In this document: one piece after another, positions 1 to 6,616 of the stretch | Layout of the letters: each line of letters starts with the position of its first letter | Position numbering within the stretch: position 1 is the stretch's first letter | Source: SZUA-430 sp044375275 | GTDB taxonomy: Bacteria > Pseudomonadota > Alphaproteobacteria > Micropepsales > Micropepsaceae | NCBI GenBank assembly: GCA_044375275.1 | Contig: JBILMZ010000073.1 | Location: 1-14,341, forward strand | DNA length: 14,341 nucleotides | Direction: 5' to 3' | Notes under the pieces: model-generated | The model's input: only the letters and a program-made list of their open reading frames with translations | Told to the model about the DNA's origin: nothing | Database searches by the model: none | Made by a program: the position numbers and the translations under genes

Positions 1-348
1 TGATCGGGCCGTTCGGGGTTCACGCCGCCCCATGGATGACGGCGGCACCATCTGTTCGGGCGGCGACGATAGCGGCTCGAACGGCTGCTGTGGCGGAACA
101 TCGAAATTCGGCAGCGGCGGGAATGAGGGTTCGCTGGGCGGCGGACCCAGCATTCTTGAGCGGTCCGTTATCGGGCCCGTGTGTTCAGGTTCTTCCACCG
201 GAACGGGGATAGGTGTAGGCAGGTCAGGCGACGGTTCCTGAAACCACATATGCTGGCAGCGGGCGCAACGCACCTGTCTTCCAGGCGGCCGAACAACTCC
301 GGACTCCAGGAGATAGCGAGTTGCGCAGCGAGGACAGGTTATTATCAT
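1..348 (-). CDS. MJ0042-type zinc-ribbon protein (5' part, cut by left window edge)
   Basis: The reading frame is open on the minus strand from an ATG at 348 to base 1 without a stop, giving 116 codons, so only the N-terminal part is present. The start reads MIITCPRCATRY; after about 15 residues comes VRCARCQHMW. The two CxxC pairs (Cys5/Cys8 and Cys28/Cys31) are the metal ligands of the MJ0042 / zinc_ribbon family. After residue 40 the chain becomes a long Pro/Glu/Ser-rich linker with no predicted fold. In Alphaproteobacteria such proteins usually end in a membrane helix and a DUF3426-like domain; that part lies outside the window, so it is not seen. It is divergent from ftsE, a neighbourhood I recall as common in this class. 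Its biochemical role is unknown; the zinc ribbon may bind nucleic acid or protein. The family call is firm, the function is not. Confidence 0.8.
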   Translation of the reverse strand, partial: MIITCPRCATRYLLESGVVRPPGRQVRCARCQHMWFQEPSPDLPTPIPVPVEEPEHTGPITDRSRMLGPPPSEPSFPPLPNFDVPPQQPFEPLSSPPEQMVPPSSMGRREPRTARS

Positions 349-458
349 TCCAGGCTAGAGCCCGTGTCGATTCTTGGGTTTTTGACATACCGCTTTCGCG
401 CCTGCAAGCAAGCGCAATCGCAAAGCCTTCTCCTAAACCATTAACCGAAAAGGATTAA
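349..458. promoter_or_regulatory. Divergent intergenic region, zinc-ribbon gene / ftsE
   Basis: This 110-nt gap must carry the promoters of both divergent genes. A perfect -35 hexamer TTGACA lies at 382-387 in the ftsE direction, but the segment 16-18 nt further on has no good -10 match, so a sigma-70 promoter is only suggested. In the other direction TTGCTT followed after 16 nt by TATGTC is an equally weak candidate. The 3' end is AT-rich (two TTAA tetramers at 441-444 and 455-458) and contains the ftsE Shine-Dalgarno AAAAGGA at 448-454. Confidence 0.35.
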
Positions 459-461
459 TTG

Positions 462-1160
462 GTGGTTCGATTCGAGAACGTCGGGATGAGATATGGCCTG
501 GGGCCAGAAGTCCTGCGCGACATTTCCTTTTCGCTGGAGAAAGGGTCCTTTCATTTATTAACGGGACCTTCCGGCGCGGGAAAGACTTCTCTTTTGAAGC
601 TCATGTACCTGGCCGAGCGTCCGTCCCGCGGTGCAATTTCCATGTTCGGACGCGACATTGCCAATACGCCGCGGGAAGACCTTCCAGCCCTGCGACGCCG
701 GATCGGGGTCGTTTTTCAGGATTTCAGGCTGCTGGAACACCTTTCCGTGTTCGAAAACGTGTCGCTGCCCCGACGGGTCATGGGCGAGTACGAGAACAAC
801 TACCGGGCAGAGGTCGAAGAGTTGCTGCAATGGGTGGGTCTCGGAAACCGGCTGAATGCCAAGCCGGCGACATTGTCAGGCGGTGAAAAGCAGCGTGTGG
901 CCATCGCCCGGGCCGTCGTTGCCAAACCTGAGCTGCTGCTCGCGGACGAGCCCACAGGCAACGTCGATCCGGAAATCGGGGCGCGCATCATCCGGCTCTT
1001 CATCGAACTCAACCGGCTGGGTACCTGCGTGCTCATTGCAACCCACGACCAGCGTATCCTGGAACGATTGCCGGCGACCAGCATCTTCCGCCTGGCCGAA
1101 GGGCGCCTTACCTCTGCAAGCCAGAAAGACCACCTCATCCAGGAGGCGAAGCGCGCGTGA
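462..1160 (+). CDS. ftsE: Cell division ATP-binding protein FtsE
   Basis: FtsE is the cytoplasmic ATPase of the FtsEX complex, an ABC-type machine that uses ATP hydrolysis to switch on septal peptidoglycan hydrolases through FtsX rather than to move a substrate. The protein (232 aa, normal length) has Walker A GPSGAGKT near residue 35, the Q-loop VVFQDF near 84, the ABC signature LSGGEKQR near 138, Walker B LLLADEPT near 158 and the switch histidine in IATHD near 193. The start is taken as GTG at 462, seven bases after AAAAGGA at 448-454; an in-frame TTG at 459 would add one residue with poorer spacing. The stop overlaps the ftsX start (GTGA), pointing to translational coupling and equal production of the two subunits. 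The identity is secure from the motifs plus the ftsX partner. Confidence 0.95.
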   Translation: MVRFENVGMRYGLGPEVLRDISFSLEKGSFHLLTGPSGAGKTSLLKLMYLAERPSRGAISMFGRDIANTPREDLPALRRRIGVVFQDFRLLEHLSVFENVSLPRRVMGEYENNYRAEVEELLQWVGLGNRLNAKPATLSGGEKQRVAIARAVVAKPELLLADEPTGNVDPEIGARIIRLFIELNRLGTCVLIATHDQRILERLPATSIFRLAEGRLTSASQKDHLIQEAKRA

Positions 1161-2050
1161 ACCCCAAGGCTCCCACCGGCCTCATGCCTGCCGACAGCGC
1201 GTCGGGCGCGACGCTGCACACCATTGTTGCGGTCATGAGCTTCCTTGCATGCCTCGCCCTCGGCGGTGTCCTCACGCTGAGCCGCATGGCGTCGCAATGG
1301 ACCGACGGCCTGTCCAGTTCGGCTACGGTCCAACTCCTGCCCTCTTCCCAGATCTCACCGGAAGACCAGGTGAAGGAAGCGCTCAGTGTCGTCAGCCAAT
1401 GGCCAGGGATCATGTCGGCCAAGGCGCTGAGCCGCGGAGAAGCGAATGCCCTGCTCGAGCCCTGGCTTGGCAAAGGCAACGTGCTCGATGACCTGCCCGC
1501 ACCGCAGCTGATCGAAGTGACGCTGAAGCCCGGCCAACCGGTGGAGCTTGCAGGACTTTCGCTAAAACTCGCCGACACCGTGCCGGGCGCACAGCTGGAC
1601 GACCATACGCGATGGAATGCCGAACTTGCCGGATTTGCCGCATCTTCAGCTGCTATCGGCTGGTCGATGCTGTTCCTCATCGCACTGGCGACCCTGGCCA
1701 TCATCGTCTTTGCCACACAGGCAGGCCTGCGGACGCATCGCGAGATCGTCGAAGTCGTGCACATGATCGGCGCCCGTGATGTCTTCATCGCCAAGGAGTT
1801 CCAGGGACATTTCCTCTGGCTCGGCATCCGGGGCGGGATCATCGGACTGATCATCGCCATTGTCACCCTGTTTGGCAGCAGCCTGTTCTGGGACAGCCGC
1901 GAAACGCCGGTTGCGGGACAGTACCTGCCGCAGCTGATGGGTTCGCCCTTCTACTATCTCTGGCTCATCCTTGTGCCGCTCATCATGGGCCTCATCGCGA
2001 TGATGACGGCACGCTACACGGTTCTGCGCGTGCTGGGCCGCATGCAATGA
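1157..2050 (+). CDS. ftsX: Cell division protein FtsX (FtsEX permease-like subunit)
   Basis: FtsX is the inner-membrane partner of FtsE and passes the ATPase stroke to periplasmic peptidoglycan hydrolase activators at the septum. The 297-aa protein shows the family topology: a short cytoplasmic N-terminus, a first membrane helix at about 22-42, a periplasmic domain at about 43-163 (the part that contacts hydrolase activators), then helices near 167-188, 218-242 and 265-285. The cytoplasmic stretch after helix 2 has the conserved look REIVEVVHMIGARDVFIA, which couples to FtsE. The start is GTG at 1157, inside the ftsE stop, with AGGAGG at 1141-1146, ten bases upstream. It ends in an ATGA overlap with the next gene. 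The second segment of the operon thus has tight coupling on both sides. Nothing suggests that it is broken. Confidence 0.93.
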   Translation: MNPKAPTGLMPADSASGATLHTIVAVMSFLACLALGGVLTLSRMASQWTDGLSSSATVQLLPSSQISPEDQVKEALSVVSQWPGIMSAKALSRGEANALLEPWLGKGNVLDDLPAPQLIEVTLKPGQPVELAGLSLKLADTVPGAQLDDHTRWNAELAGFAASSAAIGWSMLFLIALATLAIIVFATQAGLRTHREIVEVVHMIGARDVFIAKEFQGHFLWLGIRGGIIGLIIAIVTLFGSSLFWDSRETPVAGQYLPQLMGSPFYYLWLILVPLIMGLIAMMTARYTVLRVLGRMQ

Positions 2051-2592
2051 GACTGGTGCTGCTGGACCGCGATGGCGTGCTCAACGAGGACCGCACGGAC
2101 TATGTGAAGCATCCCGGGGAGCTTGTGATGATCCCACGGGCGGCGGAAGCCTGTGCGCGGCTGAATGCTGCCGGGACCCGCATCGCCGTTGTCAGCAACC
2201 AGGGCGGCATCGGCAAAGGGATCTTCACGGCGGAGATGCTTGAGCGGATCCATGAGAAGCTCCGGCAGGAACTCAAGTCACATGGTGCCCATCTCGACCT
2301 GATCCTGACCTGCAACGAGCCGCCATGGTCGGACCATGAGCGCCGCAAGCCCAAGCCTGGAATGCTGCGGGAGGCCCTTTCGCATTACCGGGTGCCCCCT
2401 CAGGAAGCCGTCATGATTGGCGATCAGCTCCGGGACCTGCAGGCGGGAAAGGCCGCCGGGGTCCGCCGGGTACTCGTCCGTACCGGAAAAGGAGCGGAAT
2501 TGCAGGCAAAAGGACTGCCTGACGACATTTTGCCCGTGTCGGTTTATGATGACTTCCATTCGGCGGTCGATGCGATTTTGGCGGAGAAGTAG
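2047..2592 (+). CDS. HAD-IIIA family phosphatase, GmhB-like
   Basis: A 181-aa haloacid-dehalogenase-type phosphatase. The catalytic motifs are clear: LLDRDGVLNED with nucleophile Asp7 and general acid Asp9, VVSNQGGIGKG (motif II, Ser50), RKPKPGM (motif III lysine near 101-103) and MIGDQLRDLQAG (Asp126, Asp130 for Mg2+). The closest named family is D-glycero-D-manno-heptose 1,7-bisphosphate 7-phosphatase (GmhB), used for LPS core heptose. E. coli-type GmhB carries a Cys/His zinc cluster just before motif III; here that loop reads TCNEPPWSDHERRKPKPGM with a single Cys, so the structural zinc site is absent. The substrate could therefore be another sugar phosphate or a histidinol-phosphate-like compound. 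It starts in an ATGA overlap with ftsX, so it belongs to the ftsEX operon. I am sure of the superfamily and only moderately sure of the GmhB label. Confidence 0.75.
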   Translation: MRLVLLDRDGVLNEDRTDYVKHPGELVMIPRAAEACARLNAAGTRIAVVSNQGGIGKGIFTAEMLERIHEKLRQELKSHGAHLDLILTCNEPPWSDHERRKPKPGMLREALSHYRVPPQEAVMIGDQLRDLQAGKAAGVRRVLVRTGKGAELQAKGLPDDILPVSVYDDFHSAVDAILAEK

Positions 2593-2596
2593 GGAT

Positions 2597-3283
2597 TTGG
2601 CTTTCCAGCGTTCCAGACGATGGGCCTGGCTCGGGCTGGCGTTTCGCCTGGCCGTGGCGGTCTTTGTCGTCTGCGCGCTCGGCTTTCCGGTTTTCGTCTG
2701 GTCCCTGTCCCGTGCATCTTCGGAGCCTGATCCGGCCGATGCGATCATTGCGCTGACGGGCGGCGAAGGCCGCTTGCAGGCGGCCATAGAACTCCTTGAC
2801 CAAGGCAAGGGGCGCCGGCTGCTGATCTCGGGCGTGCATGAAGAAACCACTCGTGTCGAACTGTTCGATGCCGCGGGCGGCATGCCCAAACGCGCCGCGT
2901 GCTGCGTGGATCTCGGGCGCAGCGCCGAGAACACGATCGGCAATGCCGGTGAAGCCGCAGCCTGGATCGGCGAGCACAAGTACCAGCGTGTCATCATCGT
3001 GACTGCCAGCTATCACATGCCGCGCAGCCTCCTGGAACTGCACGCGGTGAACCCCGAGATCGAGTTCATTGCCTATCCCGTGTTTCCGGACGACATCCAC
3101 CTGAATGACTGGTGGAAGGATTCCTACACATCAAGCATCCTCGCCGGAGAGTATCTCAAGCTTCTGGCCGCCACAGCCCGGGTCGCCGCCGCCTCGGGCC
3201 TGTGGACCAAAGCCGCCCCCTCTCCCGGACCGGCAACCATCGAGGCCGCGCCCTCGGACATGTCTGCCAACGACACCAACTGA
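2597..3283 (+). CDS. YdcF/DUF218-family membrane-anchored protein
   Basis: The DUF218 family (E. coli YdcF, SanA, ElyC) consists of proteins with a Rossmann-like fold linked to envelope integrity; the biochemical activity is mostly unknown. This member (228 aa from the TTG at 2597) has one membrane helix at about 12-36, then the family blocks ADAIIALTGGEGR (48-59), RLLISG (74-79), ENTIGNA (111-117) and VIIVTASYHMPRS (132-144), which line the presumed ligand pocket. The C-terminal 35 residues are Pro/Ala-rich and probably disordered. TTG at 2597 is chosen because GGAGAAG at 2583-2589 lies seven bases upstream; the alternative is ATG at 2570, which would overlap the phosphatase gene by 23 nt and has a weak ribosome site. 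Its place between ftsEX and plsC fits a role at the envelope. Confidence 0.8.
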   Translation: MAFQRSRRWAWLGLAFRLAVAVFVVCALGFPVFVWSLSRASSEPDPADAIIALTGGEGRLQAAIELLDQGKGRRLLISGVHEETTRVELFDAAGGMPKRAACCVDLGRSAENTIGNAGEAAAWIGEHKYQRVIIVTASYHMPRSLLELHAVNPEIEFIAYPVFPDDIHLNDWWKDSYTSSILAGEYLKLLAATARVAAASGLWTKAAPSPGPATIEAAPSDMSANDTN

Positions 3284-3310
3284 AACTTTCCGCGCGCAAG
3301 AGAACCTCAC

Positions 3311-4048
3311 GTGACATTCATCCGGCTATCTGTGTTTCAGATCTTTTTTTGGAGCTGGTCCACCATCATCAACCTGGTCTGGCTGCCAGCGCTGCTGATG
3401 CCCCGCGCTGCTGTTGTGCGCGGCATGGAGATCTGGGCCGCCGTCAGCTTCTGGGGCCTGAAGCACATCATCGGACTCGACTACGAGATCCGGGGACGCG
3501 AGAATCTCCCCGCCGGTGCCGCCATCTATGCGCTCAAGCACATGTCCATGTGGGAGACCATCGCACAGCACGTCCTGCTTCGCGATCCGGCTACCGTCAT
3601 GAAGCGCGAGCTGCTGCGGGTCCCTGGCTATGGGTGGTATGCGCAGAAGTGCGAAATGATCGTCATTGACAGGGAAGGCCACGCTTCGGCCCTTCGTGCC
3701 CTGATCAAGTCCGCGCGAGAGCGCATAGCGGCGGGTCGTCCCATCGTGATCTTCCCGGAAGGCACGCGCAAACTTCCTGGAGAAACCCCGGACTACAAGC
3801 CAGGCGTTGCCGCCCTCTACGGTGCACTCGATGTGCCGTGCATTCCGGTTGCCCTCAATTCGGGGCTGTTCTGGGCGCGCAAGGGAACCAAGCCGCGCGC
3901 TGGCAAAATCATCATCGAGATCCTGCCGGCCATCACGCCGGGCCTTCCCCGCGCAACCTTCATGCAGGAGCTCCAGGACCGGATTGAAGCCGCCACTGGG
4001 CGTCTGCTGGCGGAAGGCACGGCCCAGCTGTCACGCGCGGCCGCATAG
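3311..4048 (+). CDS. plsC: 1-acylglycerol-3-phosphate O-acyltransferase (PlsC/LPLAT family)
   Basis: Enzymes of this family acylate lysophosphatidic acid to phosphatidic acid at the inner membrane, the second acylation of phospholipid synthesis. The 245-aa protein has an N-terminal hydrophobic anchor (about 8-30), the acyltransferase block I as KHMSMWET (His77 with Glu82, an H-x4-E form of the usual H-x4-D), KRELLRVPGYGWY (block II, 98-110), the phosphate-binding block III FPEGTRK (148-154) and IPVALNSG (block IV, 178-185). The start is GTG at 3311, 27 nt after the DUF218 gene; only a loose purine run (AAGAGA) precedes it. A related possibility is OlsA, which puts the second acyl chain on lyso-ornithine lipid: an OlsB homologue is encoded at 12389-13249, but the operon context with ftsEX favours the general PlsC role. 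Confidence 0.85.
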   Translation: MTFIRLSVFQIFFWSWSTIINLVWLPALLMPRAAVVRGMEIWAAVSFWGLKHIIGLDYEIRGRENLPAGAAIYALKHMSMWETIAQHVLLRDPATVMKRELLRVPGYGWYAQKCEMIVIDREGHASALRALIKSARERIAAGRPIVIFPEGTRKLPGETPDYKPGVAALYGALDVPCIPVALNSGLFWARKGTKPRAGKIIIEILPAITPGLPRATFMQELQDRIEAATGRLLAEGTAQLSRAAA

Positions 4049-4051
4049 GCC

Positions 4052-4066
4052 CGGGGCAACGCCCCG
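4052..4066 (+). terminator. Short GC hairpin after plsC (weak terminator candidate)
   Basis: CGGGGC-AAC-GCCCCG forms a perfect 6-bp stem with a 3-nt loop, starting four bases after the plsC stop. It is followed by TTAATGACGTT rather than a T run, so it is at best a weak intrinsic terminator. Its position, at the end of the five-gene operon and before a new promoter-like region, supports some role in ending the transcript. Confidence 0.35.
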
Positions 4067-4099
4067 TTAATGACGTTGCGCGAAGGACTGCGCCAACCT

Positions 4100-4114
4100 G
4101 AACAGAGCGGGAAC
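4100..4114 (+). promoter_or_regulatory. LexA-type SOS box (GAAC-N7-GAAC) upstream of nrdJ
   Basis: The sequence GAACAGAGCGGGAAC is a perfect direct repeat GAAC-N7-GAAC, which read on the other strand is GTTC-N7-GTTC, the LexA operator known from Alphaproteobacteria. It ends 57 nt before the nrdJ ATG and six bases before a -35-like hexamer. Matching eight fixed bases on either strand would happen by chance about 0.4 times in a window of this size and about 0.004 times in this 123-nt gap (rough estimate assuming equal base frequencies). Binding is inferred, not shown. Confidence 0.55.
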
Positions 4115-4120
4115 GTTTTC

Positions 4121-4149
4121 TTGTCGCGTTCATGAGCATCATGTACAGT
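4121..4149 (+). promoter_or_regulatory. Putative sigma-70 type promoter of nrdJ
   Basis: TTGTCG (4121-4126) and TACAGT (4144-4149) are separated by 17 nt and match four of six consensus bases each. The start of transcription would fall near 4156, just ahead of the ribosome site AAAGGA (4157-4162), giving a very short leader. The LexA-type box lies directly upstream. No NrdR-box-like palindrome was recognised, and the 123-nt gap leaves no room for a cobalamin riboswitch. Confidence 0.4.
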
Positions 4150-4171
4150 GCCCGCCAAAGGACGCTGGGGC

Positions 4172-6595
4172 ATGACGATGGACGGGTTTGGCGATATTTC
4201 GCGGCAAATCTGGGATCTCAAGTATCGACTGAAAGGCGCCGGCATTGCCGGCGGCGACGAAACAATTGCGGACACATGGGCGCGTGTTGCGGGCGCCGTA
4301 TCGCTGGCTGAGCGACCTGACCAGCGGGCGCTGTGGCGCGACAGGTTCCTGGGCATTCTCCAGGACTTCCGCTTTCTTCCTGCAGGTCGTGTGCTTGCCG
4401 GCGCCGGATCGGGTCGGGCCGTAACGCTGTTCAACTGCTTTGTCATGGGAACCGTTCCCGATGACATGGGTGGGATCTTCGACAGCCTCAAGGAAGCGTC
4501 GCTCACCATGCAGCAGGGTGGCGGCATCGGGCACGACTTTTCCACCCTGCGCCCGAAAGGGGCCGAGGTGAAGCGTGTGGGTGCCGATGCTTCCGGTCCC
4601 GTGTCATTCATGGATGTCTGGGATGCCATGTGCCGCACGATCATGTCGGCTGGCGCCCGGCGTGGCGCGATGATGGCGACGCTGAGATGCGATCATCCCG
4701 ACATCGAGACCTTCATTGAAGCCAAGCGCGACAGGGACAGGCTGCGCAACTTCAATCTTTCCGTGCTGATCACCGACCAGTTCATGAATGCCGTGAAGAA
4801 CGACGAGGCGTGGGACCTGGTGTTTGCCGGCAAGGTGTACCGGACCGTGTCGGCGCGCGGTCTCTGGGACCGCATCATGGCATCCACCTATGCCTATGCG
4901 GAGCCGGGGGTCATCTTCATTGACCGCATCAATGAACGAAACAATCTCTGGTACGCGGAAAAAATCGCTGCGACCAATCCCTGCGGCGAGCAACCGCTGC
5001 CGCCTTACGGCGCCTGCCTGCTTGGGTCGCTCAATCTTGTAAAGTTCGTCAAGGATCCTTTCACGGAGCAGGCACGCCTTGATGAAGACGAACTGGATGT
5101 GGTTACTCGCGTTGCAGTCCGGTTCCTTGATGATGTCATCGATGTTTCCAATTATCCGCTGCCGCAGCAGGAACGAGAAGCCAAAGCCAAGCGCCGCATT
5201 GGACTTGGCATTACCGGTCTCGCCGACGCGCTCATCATGTGTCGTTCGGCCTATGGCAGCAAGGAGTCCATCGCGCTGATCGAACGGTGGTTTGGACGCA
5301 TACAGCGTGCGGCCTATCTCGCATCGGCAGACCTCGCCAAGGAAAAGGGCGCCTTTCCGCTGTACGTCCCCGACAAGTTCCTTGCTGGCGCGACTATCCG
5401 CGAACTCGATGCCGACATCCGCGCCGCCATCAGCGATCACGGGATTCGCAACGCCCTTCTCACCTCGATTGCGCCTACGGGTACAATCTCGCTGCTGGCA
5501 GAGAATGTGTCCTCGGGCATCGAGCCGGTCTTTGCCTACACCTATCGGCGCAAGATCACGATCGAGACTGGCGAGAAGCGCGAGCAGCCCGTCGAAGACC
5601 ATGCATACCGGCTCTACCGGAAGATGTTTGGTGATCAGGCCCTGCCACCCTACTTCGTGAACGCGCAGGACCTCTCGCCGGATGCCCATATCGCCGTGCA
5701 GGCCGCCGCGCAGAAATATGTCGACAGTTCCATTTCGAAGACGGTCAATTGCCCAGCAGACATTCCGTTCGAGCGCTTCAAGGACATCTACCTCAAGGCC
5801 TATGATACCGGCTGCAAGGGTTGCACCACCTGGCGTCCCAACGACGTCACGGGTTCAATCCTGAGCGCCGCCGAACCGCCTCAATCACCTGCTGCCGAAC
5901 TCGTCCATGTGCCGCCTGTTCAAGTGACGCCTGGCCAGGTGGCGCCTGGTCAAGTGCCTGCCGTCACGACCGCGTCTCGTCCGAAGCCCATGAACAGTGA
6001 TGGCGGTGTCGTATACATGACGCGACCTCTGGATCGGCCCGAGTCCCTGCCTGGCACCACCTACAAGGTTCGATGGCCTGAATCCGACCATGCGATCTAC
6101 ATCACGCTCAACGACATCATTGAGGGCGGCCGACGCCGTCCCTTCGAGATCTTCATCAATTCCAAGAACATGGAGCACTATGCCTGGACTGTCGCGCTGA
6201 CGCGCATGATCAGTGCTGTCTTTCGTCGCGGCGGCGATGTCTCGTTCGTCGTCGAAGAACTCAAGGCCGTCTTCGATCCGCGAGGCGGGCAATGGGTGAA
6301 CCGCCAGTACGTCCCGTCCCTTCTTGCGGCCATCGGCGGGGTCATTGAAGAGCACATGCAGGCGATCGGCATTCTTGCCCGTCCGCCCCAGGAATCAGCT
6401 GCCCCCCCCAAAGTCGCGGCGATCGCCGAGCCCCCAGGGAAAATCGGTGAGCCCGTGAACAGTGACGCTGCTTCGTCAGGTGAAGCATCTCGCCCCGGAA
6501 ACCTCAAATTCTGCCCCCGCTGCAGCAGCCCGGGTCTTGTCAGGATCGAAGGGTGCGACACCTGCCTCAATTGCGGCCATTCGCGATGCGGATGA
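4172..6595 (+). CDS. nrdJ: Adenosylcobalamin-dependent (class II) ribonucleotide reductase
   Basis: Class II reductases turn ribonucleotides into deoxyribonucleotides using a thiyl radical made from coenzyme B12, with or without oxygen. From the ATG at 4172 (AAAGGA at 4157-4162, nine bases upstream; a GTG at 4148 would add eight residues) the protein has 807 aa. The catalytic barrel covers about 1-565: NPCGEQ holds Asn269, the radical Cys271 and Glu273; the redox pair is Cys89 (FNCFVMG) and Cys282 (GACLLGS); CKGCTTWRPND closes the domain. A repeat-rich linker (about 575-610) leads to a TSCPD-type domain (about 620-725, including INSKNMEHYAW), a second linker, and a C-terminal zinc-finger-like tail CPRC...CDTCLNCG that probably re-reduces the active site. 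No ATP-cone precedes the barrel. It is shorter than the roughly 1,200-residue NrdJ I associate with many Alphaproteobacteria and resembles the NrdJa and NrdJb halves of Pseudomonas joined in one chain. Confidence 0.93.
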   Translation: MTMDGFGDISRQIWDLKYRLKGAGIAGGDETIADTWARVAGAVSLAERPDQRALWRDRFLGILQDFRFLPAGRVLAGAGSGRAVTLFNCFVMGTVPDDMGGIFDSLKEASLTMQQGGGIGHDFSTLRPKGAEVKRVGADASGPVSFMDVWDAMCRTIMSAGARRGAMMATLRCDHPDIETFIEAKRDRDRLRNFNLSVLITDQFMNAVKNDEAWDLVFAGKVYRTVSARGLWDRIMASTYAYAEPGVIFIDRINERNNLWYAEKIAATNPCGEQPLPPYGACLLGSLNLVKFVKDPFTEQARLDEDELDVVTRVAVRFLDDVIDVSNYPLPQQEREAKAKRRIGLGITGLADALIMCRSAYGSKESIALIERWFGRIQRAAYLASADLAKEKGAFPLYVPDKFLAGATIRELDADIRAAISDHGIRNALLTSIAPTGTISLLAENVSSGIEPVFAYTYRRKITIETGEKREQPVEDHAYRLYRKMFGDQALPPYFVNAQDLSPDAHIAVQAAAQKYVDSSISKTVNCPADIPFERFKDIYLKAYDTGCKGCTTWRPNDVTGSILSAAEPPQSPAAELVHVPPVQVTPGQVAPGQVPAVTTASRPKPMNSDGGVVYMTRPLDRPESLPGTTYKVRWPESDHAIYITLNDIIEGGRRRPFEIFINSKNMEHYAWTVALTRMISAVFRRGGDVSFVVEELKAVFDPRGGQWVNRQYVPSLLAAIGGVIEEHMQAIGILARPPQESAAPPKVAAIAEPPGKIGEPVNSDAASSGEASRPGNLKFCPRCSSPGLVRIEGCDTCLNCGHSRCG
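5909..5953 (+). repeat. Three-copy 15-nt tandem repeat in nrdJ linker
   Basis: Three adjacent in-frame 15-nt units (5909, 5924 and 5939) share the pattern GTGNCGCCTGKYCAR and encode VPPVQ, VTPGQ and VAPGQ, followed by a degenerate VPAV. The array lies exactly between the catalytic barrel and the TSCPD domain (about residues 580-594). It looks like replication-slippage growth of a flexible linker. Confidence 0.85.
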
Positions 6596-6616
6596 CAGAC
6601 AGGCAAGCGTGACCCC

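Noticed and set aside
441..458. TTAA...TTAA pair upstream of ftsE as a CtrA box
   Set aside because: The spacing is 10 nt instead of the N7 of the CtrA consensus, and the second tetramer overlaps the sequence right before the start codon.
349..480. Two GANTC (CcrM methylation) sites at 369-373 and 469-473 around the ftsE start
   Set aside because: About half a site is expected by chance in 130 nt, so two are not significant without conservation data.
2278..3100. Overlapping minus-strand open frames opposite the phosphatase and DUF218 genes
   Set aside because: Low-complexity Arg/Pro/Ser-rich translations without motifs, fully explained by the two well-supported plus-strand genes.
4049..4171. 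Cobalamin riboswitch or NrdR boxes upstream of nrdJ
   Set aside because: The gap is too short for a cobalamin riboswitch (about 200 nt) and no NrdR-like palindrome pair is visible.
4604..5689. 361-aa minus-strand open frame inside nrdJ
   Set aside because: It lies opposite highly conserved catalytic motifs of the reductase and shows no recognisable domain; a shadow frame.
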